Source: Acetofilamentum sp.
Lineage (GTDB): Bacteria > Hydrothermota > 32-111
DNA: 64,000 nucleotides
Assembly: GCA_020721805.1 (NCBI GenBank)
Contig: DYMB01000001.1
Coordinates: 107,261-171,260, forward strand
Direction: 5' to 3'
In this document: piece by piece, positions 15,389-24,297 of the stretch
Numbering within the stretch: the first letter of the stretch is position 1
Layout of the letters: the number at the start of each line of letters is the position of its first letter
Notes under the pieces: model-generated
What the model saw: the letters and a program-made list of their open reading frames with translations, nothing else
The model's database searches: none
Told to the model about the DNA's origin: nothing
Position numbers and translations under genes: made by a program

Positions 15389-16733
15389 AGAGTATCTTTT
15401 ATTCTTACTTTTCTTAATTCCCATCTTTTTAATTTTAATTTTGTTATCAAAAAAATTAAAAAAAACGATTTTATATCCCTATGTCGAGGTCTTTATTTCG
15501 GGTGAAAAAAAAAATATCAACAAAAGTTTGAAAATTCTAATTCTTTTTCTCAAGATTCTTCTTTTCCTTTTAAGTTTTATCTTTTTAATATTATTTTTAT
15601 CGGATCCTTTCAAGAAAACAAAATCCTATGAATATTTACTTGTTTATATTGATAATACACCACTTATCGATCTCGGTTCACAAAAAGTAGATTCCATCGT
15701 TAAAGAACATTTGAAGGGAAAGAGTTTCAAAAGGATACTCGTTTACGATAATCAAAGATCTTACAAATATCCATTCAAAAAAGAGATTCTTTTCAGGGGG
15801 AAAATTGAAAAAAAGGATTTTGTGAAAAGAAGATTTACAAAAATTATAGATGGACTCAATTCTCTTTCCTATAGATCCATTTTAATTTCAGATAGGAATT
15901 TTGAACGATTCAGAGATGATTTTGATTTTTTTAGGATAAAAAGGGATCCGGATCTTTTTATCGTGAATGTTTATCCTGATTTAAAAATTTTTTCAAAAGA
16001 TGATAGATTCATAAAAATATCTACCGAAAGTTATCAAAAAAATATTTATATCAGATCCGGAATAAATAATATTGATTTTCAAGTTGAATCTTTACACTAT
16101 ATTTCAGCGGGTAACGATACCATTCTTTTTGAAAATGAAATTTACTTTACTGACAGAAAAGTAAAAAATCTACTTGATGAAAAATCTGTTAAAGTCGGTT
16201 TGAAAATTTTAAATTATAGTGAAGGGGAAGGAGATATTCTTATATCTTCTAGTGATAATATAAAAAAAGGGATAGTCTTTGTAAAAGATGATCTGTTGGA
16301 AAATCAAAATATAAATTTAAAAATCTTTTTTGATGATAAAAATTTAAAGAATATGATACAAAATGGCTTTGATAACCTCCTATATAGAAAGATAGCAAAA
16401 ATCAAAGGCAAAACCCTGATCTATGATGATTCTGGAAACAGAATATTAACTTTTAAAGATAACAAATTTTATGTTTCGGTTCCACTCGATACCACTTTAT
16501 CAAATTTTATCTATACTCCTGGTTTTTTACCACTCTTGAAATTTATGCTTGATTATTTTATGAAAGAGAAATTAAAAACCGAATTTTTAGATTTTGAATA
16601 TCGTGAAGAGTTGGTCGATTCAAATAAAGGATTCAAATTGAAAAATGAAACTGAAAAGATGAGTTCATTAAAAAATTTATTTTTTCTTTTGTTTATTCTT
16701 TGCTTATCCCTATTTTTTATTATAACCCTTTAA
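15375..16733 (+). CDS. BatA-like membrane protein with N-terminal aerotolerance-type domain
   Basis: A 452-residue membrane protein. Residues about 1-28 and 50-78 are two hydrophobic helices flanking a KKLKKTILYPYVEVF linker, the arrangement of the BatA/aerotolerance N-terminal domain. A long soluble region (about 80-425) contains a VWA-like segment (YLLVYIDNTPLIDLG), and a final helix occupies residues 433-452. It overlaps the DUF58 gene by 14 bases, so the two are translationally coupled. Exact function unknown. Confidence 0.75.
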   Translation: MYFYREYLLFLLFLIPIFLILILLSKKLKKTILYPYVEVFISGEKKNINKSLKILILFLKILLFLLSFIFLILFLSDPFKKTKSYEYLLVYIDNTPLIDLGSQKVDSIVKEHLKGKSFKRILVYDNQRSYKYPFKKEILFRGKIEKKDFVKRRFTKIIDGLNSLSYRSILISDRNFERFRDDFDFFRIKRDPDLFIVNVYPDLKIFSKDDRFIKISTESYQKNIYIRSGINNIDFQVESLHYISAGNDTILFENEIYFTDRKVKNLLDEKSVKVGLKILNYSEGEGDILISSSDNIKKGIVFVKDDLLENQNINLKIFFDDKNLKNMIQNGFDNLLYRKIAKIKGKTLIYDDSGNRILTFKDNKFYVSVPLDTTLSNFIYTPGFLPLLKFMLDYFMKEKLKTEFLDFEYREELVDSNKGFKLKNETEKMSSLKNLFFLLFILCLSLFFIITL

Positions 16734-16749
16734 TATACTTTTTGATCGC

Positions 16750-16777
16750 TTGACATATTTTTTATATTTGTTAAAAT
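16750..16777 (+). promoter_or_regulatory. Promoter of the barrel/TPR gene
   Basis: TTGACA (16750-16755), 16-base spacer, TAAAAT (16772-16777), followed by AAAAGGAG before the ATG at 16796. Confidence 0.7.
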
Positions 16778-16795
16778 TTTAGAAAAGGAGAAAAG

Positions 16796-18385
16796 ATGAA
16801 AAAAATATTTTTATTGCCAATGTTATTATTTATCTTTCTTTTTTCTTTTTCTTTCACTAACAAAACCGGTTTGATAGATATACCGACATCCGATATTTTA
16901 AACAACGGTCAGCTTTCTTTTGGGATAAAAACATCTCTTTCATCAGCCTTAGAAAATGATTATAAACCTTTTACATACAATTTTTTTGTTTCATATGGAT
17001 TTTTAAATATATTTGATTTGAGTTTAAACCTTATAACCTATAAAGATTATACTCTTGATTTTCAATACAATTTTTTAAAAGAAAAAGATAATGTTCCTTC
17101 TCTTTCGTTTGGAGTAAGAAACATAAGTTATAGAAAATATATAGATGAGGGGGGTGGAGGGGACACTATTACAAGTGGTCTTTTAGACAATAGTTATAAT
17201 TTGAGATCACAGGATTGGTTTTCCGTTTATCTGGTAACAACAAAAGATTTTAAAAATTATGGAAAATATTCTTTAGGTATCGGAAGGGGAGAATTTGTGG
17301 GATACAGCAGAGGAAGATACCTCTCAACTTCTATAATTTTTGATCAACAACAACTTTCATCGGGTATCAATGAATTTATGTTCAGTCTATTTGGGGGAGC
17401 TGAGATCCCTGTTGTGAGTGGTCTACATTTTCTTGCAGATTTTACAGGAAGGAATATAAATTTTGGATTGAAATATAACATAAAGGATCTGGATATTCTT
17501 TTAGGATTCACACATGCTGAACTTTTGACTTCAGGGGAATCATTTTTAAAACCAAGAATCGAACTTGGTCTTAATTACTCGATAAACTTTGCAGGACAGC
17601 AAAAAGAATCGAACGGAACCTTGATAGTTAATGTTGTTGATGCTTCCACCAACAAACTTCTTGAGGCAGTTATCACATTTGAAGGAGTAAATGTTAAACC
17701 GATAAACCTTTTAAAAGGATATAAAAAAATTCTTATAAAACCCGGGAAATATACATTAAAAGTTGAATCTCAAGGTTATAAATGGCAAAAAAGGATCTTT
17801 ACTGTAACTTCATCCACCACTACAGAGTTGAATGTAAAATTGAACAAAAAAGATGATACTGAAAAGATAAACCATGATAAAGCCATAGAACTTGCTATGG
17901 AAGCGAAAACGAGTTTGAGTAAGGGTAATATTGTTGGTGCAATATCCAAACTCAATGAGGCTTTAAAACTCGCTCCAGAGGATCCAACAGTTCTTGCCTA
18001 CATACAGGAAGCGAATGCAAAAAAACAACAGATGATAAAAAATTATAGGGAAAATGCTCTATCCTATGAAACTAAAGGGTGGACAAAATCAGCCATCTCT
18101 GAATGGAACAATCTATTATTGCTTGATCCGGTTAATGCTGAAGCTAAAAAACATGTTGATGAATTGAAGAATAGTTTAAAAAAGGAAGAATCTAAACCTA
18201 AAGAAACAAAATCTGAAGTTCAAAAACCAAAAGATGATCCCGATAAACTTTACGAAGAGGGTTACACCGCTTATCTTTCAGGTGATTATAAAACAGCTGT
18301 GAAAAAATTTGAAGAGGTTTTAAAAATAAATCCTAATCATAAAAAAGCAAAAAAATATTTAGAAAAAGCCAAAAAGAGATTATAA
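16796..18385 (+). CDS. Outer-membrane barrel protein fused to PEGA-like and TPR domains
   Basis: A 529-residue protein. After a signal peptide (about 1-21) comes TGLIDIPTSDILNNGQLSFG, a motif seen at the start of YjbH-like outer-membrane barrels, then strand-rich sequence to about residue 262. Residues about 275-350 form a carboxypeptidase-regulatory/PEGA-like beta domain (GTLIVNVVDASTNKLLEAVI, LLKGYKKILIKPGKYTLKVE). The C-terminal third has TPR repeats (AIELAMEAKTSLSKGNIVGA, LYEEGYTAYLSGDYKTAVKK) separated by a lysine/glutamate-rich linker. This suggests an outer-membrane anchor displaying a periplasmic TPR scaffold. Function not established. Confidence 0.75.
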   Translation: MKKIFLLPMLLFIFLFSFSFTNKTGLIDIPTSDILNNGQLSFGIKTSLSSALENDYKPFTYNFFVSYGFLNIFDLSLNLITYKDYTLDFQYNFLKEKDNVPSLSFGVRNISYRKYIDEGGGGDTITSGLLDNSYNLRSQDWFSVYLVTTKDFKNYGKYSLGIGRGEFVGYSRGRYLSTSIIFDQQQLSSGINEFMFSLFGGAEIPVVSGLHFLADFTGRNINFGLKYNIKDLDILLGFTHAELLTSGESFLKPRIELGLNYSINFAGQQKESNGTLIVNVVDASTNKLLEAVITFEGVNVKPINLLKGYKKILIKPGKYTLKVESQGYKWQKRIFTVTSSTTTELNVKLNKKDDTEKINHDKAIELAMEAKTSLSKGNIVGAISKLNEALKLAPEDPTVLAYIQEANAKKQQMIKNYRENALSYETKGWTKSAISEWNNLLLLDPVNAEAKKHVDELKNSLKKEESKPKETKSEVQKPKDDPDKLYEEGYTAYLSGDYKTAVKKFEEVLKINPNHKKAKKYLEKAKKRL

Positions 18386-18386
18386 G

Positions 18387-18409
18387 AAAGGGGGAGTTTT
18401 CCCCCCTTT
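18387..18409 (+). terminator. GC-rich hairpin between the barrel/TPR gene and the CCA-type gene
   Basis: AAAGGGGG (18387-18394) pairs perfectly with CCCCCTTT (18402-18409) around AGTTTTC, one base after the upstream stop codon. The 3' T-run is short (TTTATAT), so termination may be partial. The next ATG is only two bases beyond the stem, so the hairpin could also limit translation of the downstream gene. Confidence 0.5.
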
Positions 18410-18411
18410 AT

Positions 18412-19332
18412 ATGAAATTCTTTGAAATTTTAAATCATTTAAATAACATTCCAAAATCACAAAATTTTAAAGTATATCTTATAGGTGGAGTAATAAGGGA
18501 TCGGTTATTGGGTTATGATGATTTTAAAGATATCGATATAACCGTTGAGGGAGATTTCGAAAAATTTGTTGAGTATTTTAAAATCTATTTTGCAAAAAAT
18601 ATAAAAAAAGAATTAAAATCCAATTTAAAAACTTATAAATTTATAATGGATGATTGCTTCTTTGACCTTAATTTTACAAGAAAAGAGATCTATCCAGAAA
18701 ACGGAATGTTACCACAACTTTTTAAAAGTGATATAATGGATGACATAAAAAGAAGAGATTTTACCATTAACAGCATATCTTTTGATGTTCAAAATAAAGA
18801 ATTTTTTGATCCTTTAAACGGTATGAACGATTTAAAACTTAAAATCATAAAGGGGAATAGAAAAAATCTTTTTATCGAAGATCCAACAAGGATTTTTAGA
18901 TTTTTCAAATATAAAACAAGGTTCAATTTTGCAACCGATGGGGAAACATATGAAGATTTGAAAAATTCTAAAACATTTGATAAACTTTTTTTTAATGTTT
19001 CCAAAAGCAGAATTTCAAGAGAATGGCTATTGGTTCTTAAAGAGAAAAGAAGAAAAGAAATAATAAAAGAACTCTATGATGAAAAGATTTTTGATTCGAT
19101 TTTTAAAGAGAATGTTATAATTGATCTGTCGGATAAAATTGAGGATAACGATTTTCTTTTCACTCTTTCAGTTTTTTATAAAAATAACAAAGATCTTTTG
19201 ATAAAAATTCTTGATACCTTTTTAAACGGTTTAAGGAAAAGAGAAATTTCTCAAATAATCACTATAAAGGATGGAAAAATTTTGAATGATAAAATTTTGG
19301 AAAAATACAAAAAAATTTTAGAAAAAAACTGA
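18412..19332 (+). CDS. tRNA nucleotidyltransferase / poly(A) polymerase family protein
   Basis: A 306-residue class II nucleotidyltransferase with head-domain motifs FKVYLIGGVIRDRLLG, FKDIDITVEG and RRDFTINSISFDVQN, and DPTRIFRFFKYKTRF of the RNA-binding core. Enzymes of this family add CCA (or CC, or A) to tRNA 3' ends, or add poly(A). It is shorter than the usual 400-450 residues and lacks an HD domain, so its exact specificity is unclear. One tRNA here (His) seems to have CCA encoded and three do not, so a CCA-adding activity is needed. The 3' end overlaps a convergent gene by 15 bases. Confidence 0.85.
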   Translation: MKFFEILNHLNNIPKSQNFKVYLIGGVIRDRLLGYDDFKDIDITVEGDFEKFVEYFKIYFAKNIKKELKSNLKTYKFIMDDCFFDLNFTRKEIYPENGMLPQLFKSDIMDDIKRRDFTINSISFDVQNKEFFDPLNGMNDLKLKIIKGNRKNLFIEDPTRIFRFFKYKTRFNFATDGETYEDLKNSKTFDKLFFNVSKSRISREWLLVLKEKRRKEIIKELYDEKIFDSIFKENVIIDLSDKIEDNDFLFTLSVFYKNNKDLLIKILDTFLNGLRKREISQIITIKDGKILNDKILEKYKKILEKN

Positions 19333-20175
19333 TAAAAAATCCATAAGAAAAGCAATATAATAATGTAAAATGAATGAGGGAAGGAATGTCCTTAATTTTA
19401 TTGAAAAGAATCCAAGAATGAATCCACCAAAAAAGGAAGATAAGGTTTCTAGTCCAGGTTTCCCAAAATGTATGAAGGTGAATATTATAGATTGTAAAAT
19501 TATCGCAAGAAAATTATTTTTTAAAATTTTTTCAAAAGATTTCAACATTATTCCTCTAAAATAGAATTCCCAGAAAAAGAAAAAGTATAAAAATGCTGAC
19601 TGGTATTTAATAAAATCATAATTCGAATTTTTCATTTGTTTAAAAAGTGGATAAACAGTTTTAAATTGAGGATTTCTGGATGTGAAAATTATCAGGGGAG
19701 TAATGACGATTATAGAGATTAAAGTAAAAATTATAGAATTTTTTATATCACCCATACTTAAGTTAAAAAGGTTAAGATGGAAATTTTTGTTTAAAAAGGA
19801 ATAAACGATCAACAATAAAAAATAGATTATCATCGAACCGTTTATAAATTCATTTTGTCCTATATTTCTTGAATAACCTTTTAAATTAACAATGTAAAAG
19901 GAAATTATAAGAGATGAAAAGAAAATTATGAAATAAAAAATTTTTATAAATTTTTTTTCTTCGAATACGCTTATATAGAAAAAAACGGGAACTATAAACA
20001 GGGATAATGTTGAAAAAATGTTCCACATAGATATTGGATATAAAAAATCACTGTTGTATAAAATAAAAACTGACCATAAGGTAAAAAAAGATATTATTAA
20101 AAACTCTTTACTGAAAAAATAAGAAAAAAGAGTTTTTAAATACTGGTTGAAATTTTTGATATAATTATTCATCAT
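19318..20175 (-). CDS. CPBP-family intramembrane metalloprotease (Abi/CAAX-like)
   Basis: A 285-residue membrane protein with about seven hydrophobic helices. The three CPBP motifs are visible near the C-terminus: FFWEFYFRGIML (E...R motif, with one Glu of the usual pair replaced by Trp), IFTFIHFGKP (FxxxH), and FILHYYIAFLMD (H...D). Family members cleave membrane peptides or prenylated proteins. It overlaps the upstream DUF4015 gene by 11 bases and is the last of a four-gene minus-strand run. Confidence 0.8.
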   Translation of the reverse strand: MMNNYIKNFNQYLKTLFSYFFSKEFLIISFFTLWSVFILYNSDFLYPISMWNIFSTLSLFIVPVFFYISVFEEKKFIKIFYFIIFFSSLIISFYIVNLKGYSRNIGQNEFINGSMIIYFLLLIVYSFLNKNFHLNLFNLSMGDIKNSIIFTLISIIVITPLIIFTSRNPQFKTVYPLFKQMKNSNYDFIKYQSAFLYFFFFWEFYFRGIMLKSFEKILKNNFLAIILQSIIFTFIHFGKPGLETLSSFFGGFILGFFSIKLRTFLPSFILHYYIAFLMDFLSVFF

Positions 20176-21223
20176 AGATATTTGAAAAATTTATTTTTTT
20201 ATCAAGAGAAAAGTATGAATAGAGTGAGGAAGGATGCCATAGTATGAAACCATCGACATCTGAATCAAATGCGGCTTTTATCTGATTGTTAACATAATCT
20301 TTTCCCATAAGGGAAGATTTCCATGTGAAGTCCTGTAAATAAAGGATAGTTTTTGTTTTGAATTTATCTATCCTCTTTTTTGATTTTAATCCACTCTGAT
20401 AGATTATCTGATATATTCTTTGCTCTTTGTCCATCTTTTTGAAGAGTGAGTCAGAAAAATGTGAAGGATAGACCATAGGATATATAGCATCCACATAAAG
20501 AGCCATTCCATCGAGATACTGGTTTGCTAATTTTAGAGAATCAAACCATACAGTGTAACCGTAAACATCACAGGAAACATCAACCCCATATTTTTTTAAA
20601 CTAGTATATGCTTTCTTTAGAAACTCTATTATTATTTCAAAACCGGAAAATTCATTTTTATCAGGGAAAAGAAGAGTTCCCTTTATACCATCCGTTGGAA
20701 ATCTTATATAATCGAACTGGATTTCACTGAAACCGTTTATAGCACAATTCTTTGCAACATCTATAATATAATCCTGAACAAACTCGGAGTAGGGTGATAC
20801 CCATATAGCGTTGGATATATCATAAAATATTGATCCATCAGCATATTTTACAGCATATTTGTGATTATCATATTTCCCTAAAATGTTATCCTTGAAACAT
20901 ACTATTCTTGCTACAGGTTTTATTCCCAATTTTTTCAATGTGTCTATCCTCTCCTTTAAACTATTCAATTTTACATAAGAACCCACTTTAAAAAAGAGAG
21001 AGTCCATTTTAACTCTAACTTCCCCATTATCATACTTCATATCTATTACAACGGTGTTGAAGTTGTTCTCTATAAGTGCCGGGAGTAGAGCATAGAATCT
21101 TTTAGAAGAGAAAACATATTGTGATATGTATATACCCTTAACTTTTTCAGAAAAAAGATTTAAAAAAAAGAGTAGTGGGACGAAGAGTATAAAAATTTTA
21201 ATATTCCGATAGTAATTTTTCAT
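20165..21223 (-). CDS. Putative glycoside hydrolase (DUF4015)
   Basis: A 352-residue protein with an N-terminal signal anchor and a TIM-barrel-like body: KVKGIYISQYVFSSKRF, NTVVIDMKYDNGEV, KPVARIVCFKDNIL, WVSPYSEFVQDYIIDVAK, SEIQFDYIRFPTDG and AIYPMVYPSHF. These are typical of the DUF4015 putative glycoside hydrolases; the Asp in QFDYIRFP is a likely catalytic residue. Substrate unknown. Overlaps its upstream neighbour by 26 bases. Confidence 0.85.
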   Translation of the reverse strand: MKNYYRNIKIFILFVPLLFFLNLFSEKVKGIYISQYVFSSKRFYALLPALIENNFNTVVIDMKYDNGEVRVKMDSLFFKVGSYVKLNSLKERIDTLKKLGIKPVARIVCFKDNILGKYDNHKYAVKYADGSIFYDISNAIWVSPYSEFVQDYIIDVAKNCAINGFSEIQFDYIRFPTDGIKGTLLFPDKNEFSGFEIIIEFLKKAYTSLKKYGVDVSCDVYGYTVWFDSLKLANQYLDGMALYVDAIYPMVYPSHFSDSLFKKMDKEQRIYQIIYQSGLKSKKRIDKFKTKTILYLQDFTWKSSLMGKDYVNNQIKAAFDSDVDGFILWHPSSLYSYFSLDKKINFSNIYDE

Positions 21224-22739
21224 AATTTATTTTTAAGAGTGAAGATCTTGAATTTGTTATAAGATAGTTTTTATAGATGGATATACTATAAAAACTGTTT
21301 GAAGGTAAAGGGTATCTTTTTTTATTGAATATTTTCCATCTTTTTTCTTTCAGCGGAAAAATTCCAAACCCATCGGTTGCAGCAACAAAAATCGATCCTT
21401 TTTTATAATAGAGATCATAAAATTCACCGAAAAGATTGTTTGGATAGGATCTGAAAAGATCATCATCAGATTTAATATGAACATAGGCATTATCTAGTAA
21501 TATTTCAACAGAATCATCTTTATAATATTGGTATACTATAAAAACGGGAAAATCAAAGTTTATGGGATAATATAAAGAATCGTTTAAGGTTGTTTTATAG
21601 AGTTTGTTTTGTGAGACAAAGTATATGGTATCCCTGTAAATTTCCAGATCTATGATGGAAGGTATATTATCAAAAATTAGTTGAAATTTTTTTTCTTCAA
21701 CATCGACTATCCCTATCCCGCGATCATTTGAAACTAAAAAAGTTTTGTCGTTTATAGGTTTACATCTAAAAAAGAGTGAATTCATATTGTTCGGTATGGT
21801 AAAAAATCTTTTCTTTGAAATATCATAATAAAATATTCCACCAAGTTGAGTTAAAAAGAGAATATATTTTTTAGAACTTGAGATAACATTGATTTGATTA
21901 TCCGGAATCTCAACTATATTGGAGATGTCAAAATATTTAAAACTTCTATCGGTCAAATTGTATCTGGTGATTTTCTGACAGTTTAATCCAGCTATCCAGA
22001 GATTGTTGGTAGAATCAAGTGAAATCGTTCTTATATCGATAGAACCTGTTCCATAGATAAAATGCTCTTGTTTTAAAGTTGACCTGTTGATTTTTAAGAA
22101 TCCGATTCCAGCCGTTCCAACATAGTAAAAATTTTCATCCTCATATATTGAAGTGTATATGTATTCTTTACCTTCATAGAAGAGGGAATAAGGTAACAGT
22201 TGAGGGAAATCTTTAATATTCTTCTTTATGTTCCAGTAAATCTTTTCTGAATCTTTACTCAAATTCCATGAGTTTTTATCTGAAATCTCTTTTTTTGAAG
22301 AAAAAACAAGGGTATCTATTTTTACGAATACAGATTCTTGAGTGGTCCCAATATTGGACACCGATTTACCTGAAAAATCCAATATTTTACAGTATAAAAG
22401 CGTATCTGTGAAAATATCATAAAAATATAAAAAATCTCTACCGGTAAAATAGATGTATGAAGGGTTGAACCTGTCGGAATATATGTTTTTGAATGGAATA
22501 TCATACATCCATTTTCTAAAAGATAAAAGAGTTTCAAGTTTATTGGTATATTTGTCAAATTTTAAAATTCCTGTGGTAGTGGCGATGAAAATGTTATCGA
22601 TGTTCCCTGTGATTTCTGTAACATTCAAGAAATTTGAAATGATCTCATAATCAGAATTTTCAAAATTTGTTTCACATGAGGAATTTATAAAAAAGATCGG
22701 TATCGAAATAAATATGAATATTTTAAATAGATATTTCAT
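21198..22739 (-). CDS. Beta-propeller lipoprotein (two-component-regulator-propeller-like)
   Basis: A 513-residue protein with lipoprotein signal ending NSSC (Cys22). The body has repeating propeller strands such as NIFIATTTGILKFDK, FYYVGTAGIGFLKINR, NLWIAGLNCQKITRY, KYILFLTQLGGIFYYD and TFLVSNDRGIGIVDV, like the sensor propellers of hybrid two-component proteins. No kinase domain is attached. It sits between nnr and a DUF4015 hydrolase with overlapping ends. Role unknown. Confidence 0.75.
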   Translation of the reverse strand: MKYLFKIFIFISIPIFFINSSCETNFENSDYEIISNFLNVTEITGNIDNIFIATTTGILKFDKYTNKLETLLSFRKWMYDIPFKNIYSDRFNPSYIYFTGRDFLYFYDIFTDTLLYCKILDFSGKSVSNIGTTQESVFVKIDTLVFSSKKEISDKNSWNLSKDSEKIYWNIKKNIKDFPQLLPYSLFYEGKEYIYTSIYEDENFYYVGTAGIGFLKINRSTLKQEHFIYGTGSIDIRTISLDSTNNLWIAGLNCQKITRYNLTDRSFKYFDISNIVEIPDNQINVISSSKKYILFLTQLGGIFYYDISKKRFFTIPNNMNSLFFRCKPINDKTFLVSNDRGIGIVDVEEKKFQLIFDNIPSIIDLEIYRDTIYFVSQNKLYKTTLNDSLYYPINFDFPVFIVYQYYKDDSVEILLDNAYVHIKSDDDLFRSYPNNLFGEFYDLYYKKGSIFVAATDGFGIFPLKEKRWKIFNKKRYPLPSNSFYSISIYKNYLITNSRSSLLKINYEKLLSEY

Positions 22740-24198
22740 CTTGAACTTTTCCTATATTTTCAGCTATCTGTGTTATGAGTGGATTTTTAACATCAGTCTT
22801 TTCGGAAGCATAAAAATGTGTAAAGACACCCAGAATCGCGGATGAGAGTTTATCGTATCCGAATGATATGTATGCACCTATTATTCCAGAGAGAAGATCA
22901 CCTGAACCAGCAGTAGCGAGTTTTAAATTTGAATTTGGCAATATGAAAGTTGTTTGTCCATTTGTCACTATGGTCGGTGGAGATTTTAATACGGTTATGT
23001 TTGAATATGTTAAAGAAAACTCTTTTGCAAAAGAAATTTTTTCCTTTATATTTGTAAACCTTTTTCCTGTCAATCTAAAAAATTCTTCAGGATGGGGTGT
23101 AACGATACTATCTTTTAAAAATTTTTTTTTCATATTCTGATTCAGTTTGGATATTATATTTAATCCATCGGCATCTATTAAAATATTCTTATCCTTCAAT
23201 TTTCCCATAATTTCGATAAAAGTTTTTTTAGATTGTTCATCGTTTCCAAAACCGCATCCAATGATAATATTATCACTTTTCGAACAAGCTTTCTCTACAT
23301 TTTCAAAATAGACAGGTTCTTTTAAAAATTTTATTTTAGGATTTCCCAACTGATGGATGTATACTATTCCTACACCGGTTTTAAGAGCACCAAGTGCTGC
23401 TATCTGTGTAGAGCCTTCCATTCCATTATTCCCACCTATTATGACCAGATTCCCCCTTTCCCTTTTATGAAAATAATCCTCTCTTTTTATTTTTAAGGTT
23501 TTTACAAGGGTTTTAACAAGATCTTTTTCTATTATTATCTGATAATCGAAATCAAATACTGTTTTGTATGGTAAAGAGATATCCGCTACATAAAGATCAC
23601 CTGTAAATTTTTTAGAATCCTTCCAGAGTAACCCGGTCTTTATTAGTCCAAAAGTTATCGTTGTGTCAGCCCTTATCGTATCAGGATCAGTTTCTCCAGT
23701 ATTTGAATTTAATCCTGATGGTACATCGAGGGAAAATATTTTCTTTGCTGAATTGTTTAAAAGTTTTATATATTTTCTGTAAAAATCATCAAAGATTCCC
23801 TTAAAGCCTGTTCCAAAAATAGCGTCAACGAGCAAATCGCTTTCCCTAATAATGTTTTTAAATTTCTTTGAATCTGGATTAAAAACTATTTTTGCCGAAA
23901 GAGATTTAAGAATTTCAAAATTTTTTCTTGTCTCGAATGAAAATTTTTTAACATCTCCAAGGATGACAACCGTTACCAGGTAATTTTTGTTTATAAGATG
24001 CCTTGCAAGAGCAAAACCGTCCCCCCCATTGTTACCTGTTGAGGAAACGATGAGTATCTTTTCAACATTATATTTGAAAATGATAAGATTACAGGATGCT
24101 ATGGCAGCATTTTCCATAAGGATTATAGGATCTATGCCATATTTTTCAACTGATTTCTTATCGATCGTTTTTGAAATCTCTCCATAGATTGAAAACAT
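22723..24198 (-). CDS. nnr: Bifunctional NAD(P)HX epimerase / ADP-dependent NAD(P)HX dehydratase
   Basis: A 491-residue fusion that repairs hydrated NAD(P)H. Residues 1-210 are the YjeF_N epimerase domain (DPIILMENAA, STGNNGGDGFALARHL, SLDVPSGLNSNTGE). Residues about 225-491 are the dehydratase/carbohydrate-kinase-like domain (VIIGGNNGMEGSTQIAA, DADGLNIIS, TPHPEEFFRL, LATAGSGDLLSGIIGAY). Length is normal for the bifunctional form. The -10 box lies 11 bases before the ATG and there is no ribosome binding site. First gene of a minus-strand operon with three envelope genes. Confidence 0.93.
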   Translation of the reverse strand: MFSIYGEISKTIDKKSVEKYGIDPIILMENAAIASCNLIIFKYNVEKILIVSSTGNNGGDGFALARHLINKNYLVTVVILGDVKKFSFETRKNFEILKSLSAKIVFNPDSKKFKNIIRESDLLVDAIFGTGFKGIFDDFYRKYIKLLNNSAKKIFSLDVPSGLNSNTGETDPDTIRADTTITFGLIKTGLLWKDSKKFTGDLYVADISLPYKTVFDFDYQIIIEKDLVKTLVKTLKIKREDYFHKRERGNLVIIGGNNGMEGSTQIAALGALKTGVGIVYIHQLGNPKIKFLKEPVYFENVEKACSKSDNIIIGCGFGNDEQSKKTFIEIMGKLKDKNILIDADGLNIISKLNQNMKKKFLKDSIVTPHPEEFFRLTGKRFTNIKEKISFAKEFSLTYSNITVLKSPPTIVTNGQTTFILPNSNLKLATAGSGDLLSGIIGAYISFGYDKLSSAILGVFTHFYASEKTDVKNPLITQIAENIGKVQDEISI

Positions 24199-24209
24199 AA
24201 TAAAATTAT

Positions 24210-24237
24210 ATTATAGGTAAATTATCTTTGAAGTCAA
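24210..24237 (-). promoter_or_regulatory. Promoter of the nnr operon
   Basis: Minus strand TTGACT (24237-24232), 16-base spacer, TATAAT (24215-24210); the ATG is at 24198, implying a leader of only about four or five bases. Confidence 0.75.
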
Positions 24238-24297
24238 CCGTCTATGAATAGTTCTAACTTCTTTATTTTTTTATAATATATGATATAATTTAAATTT

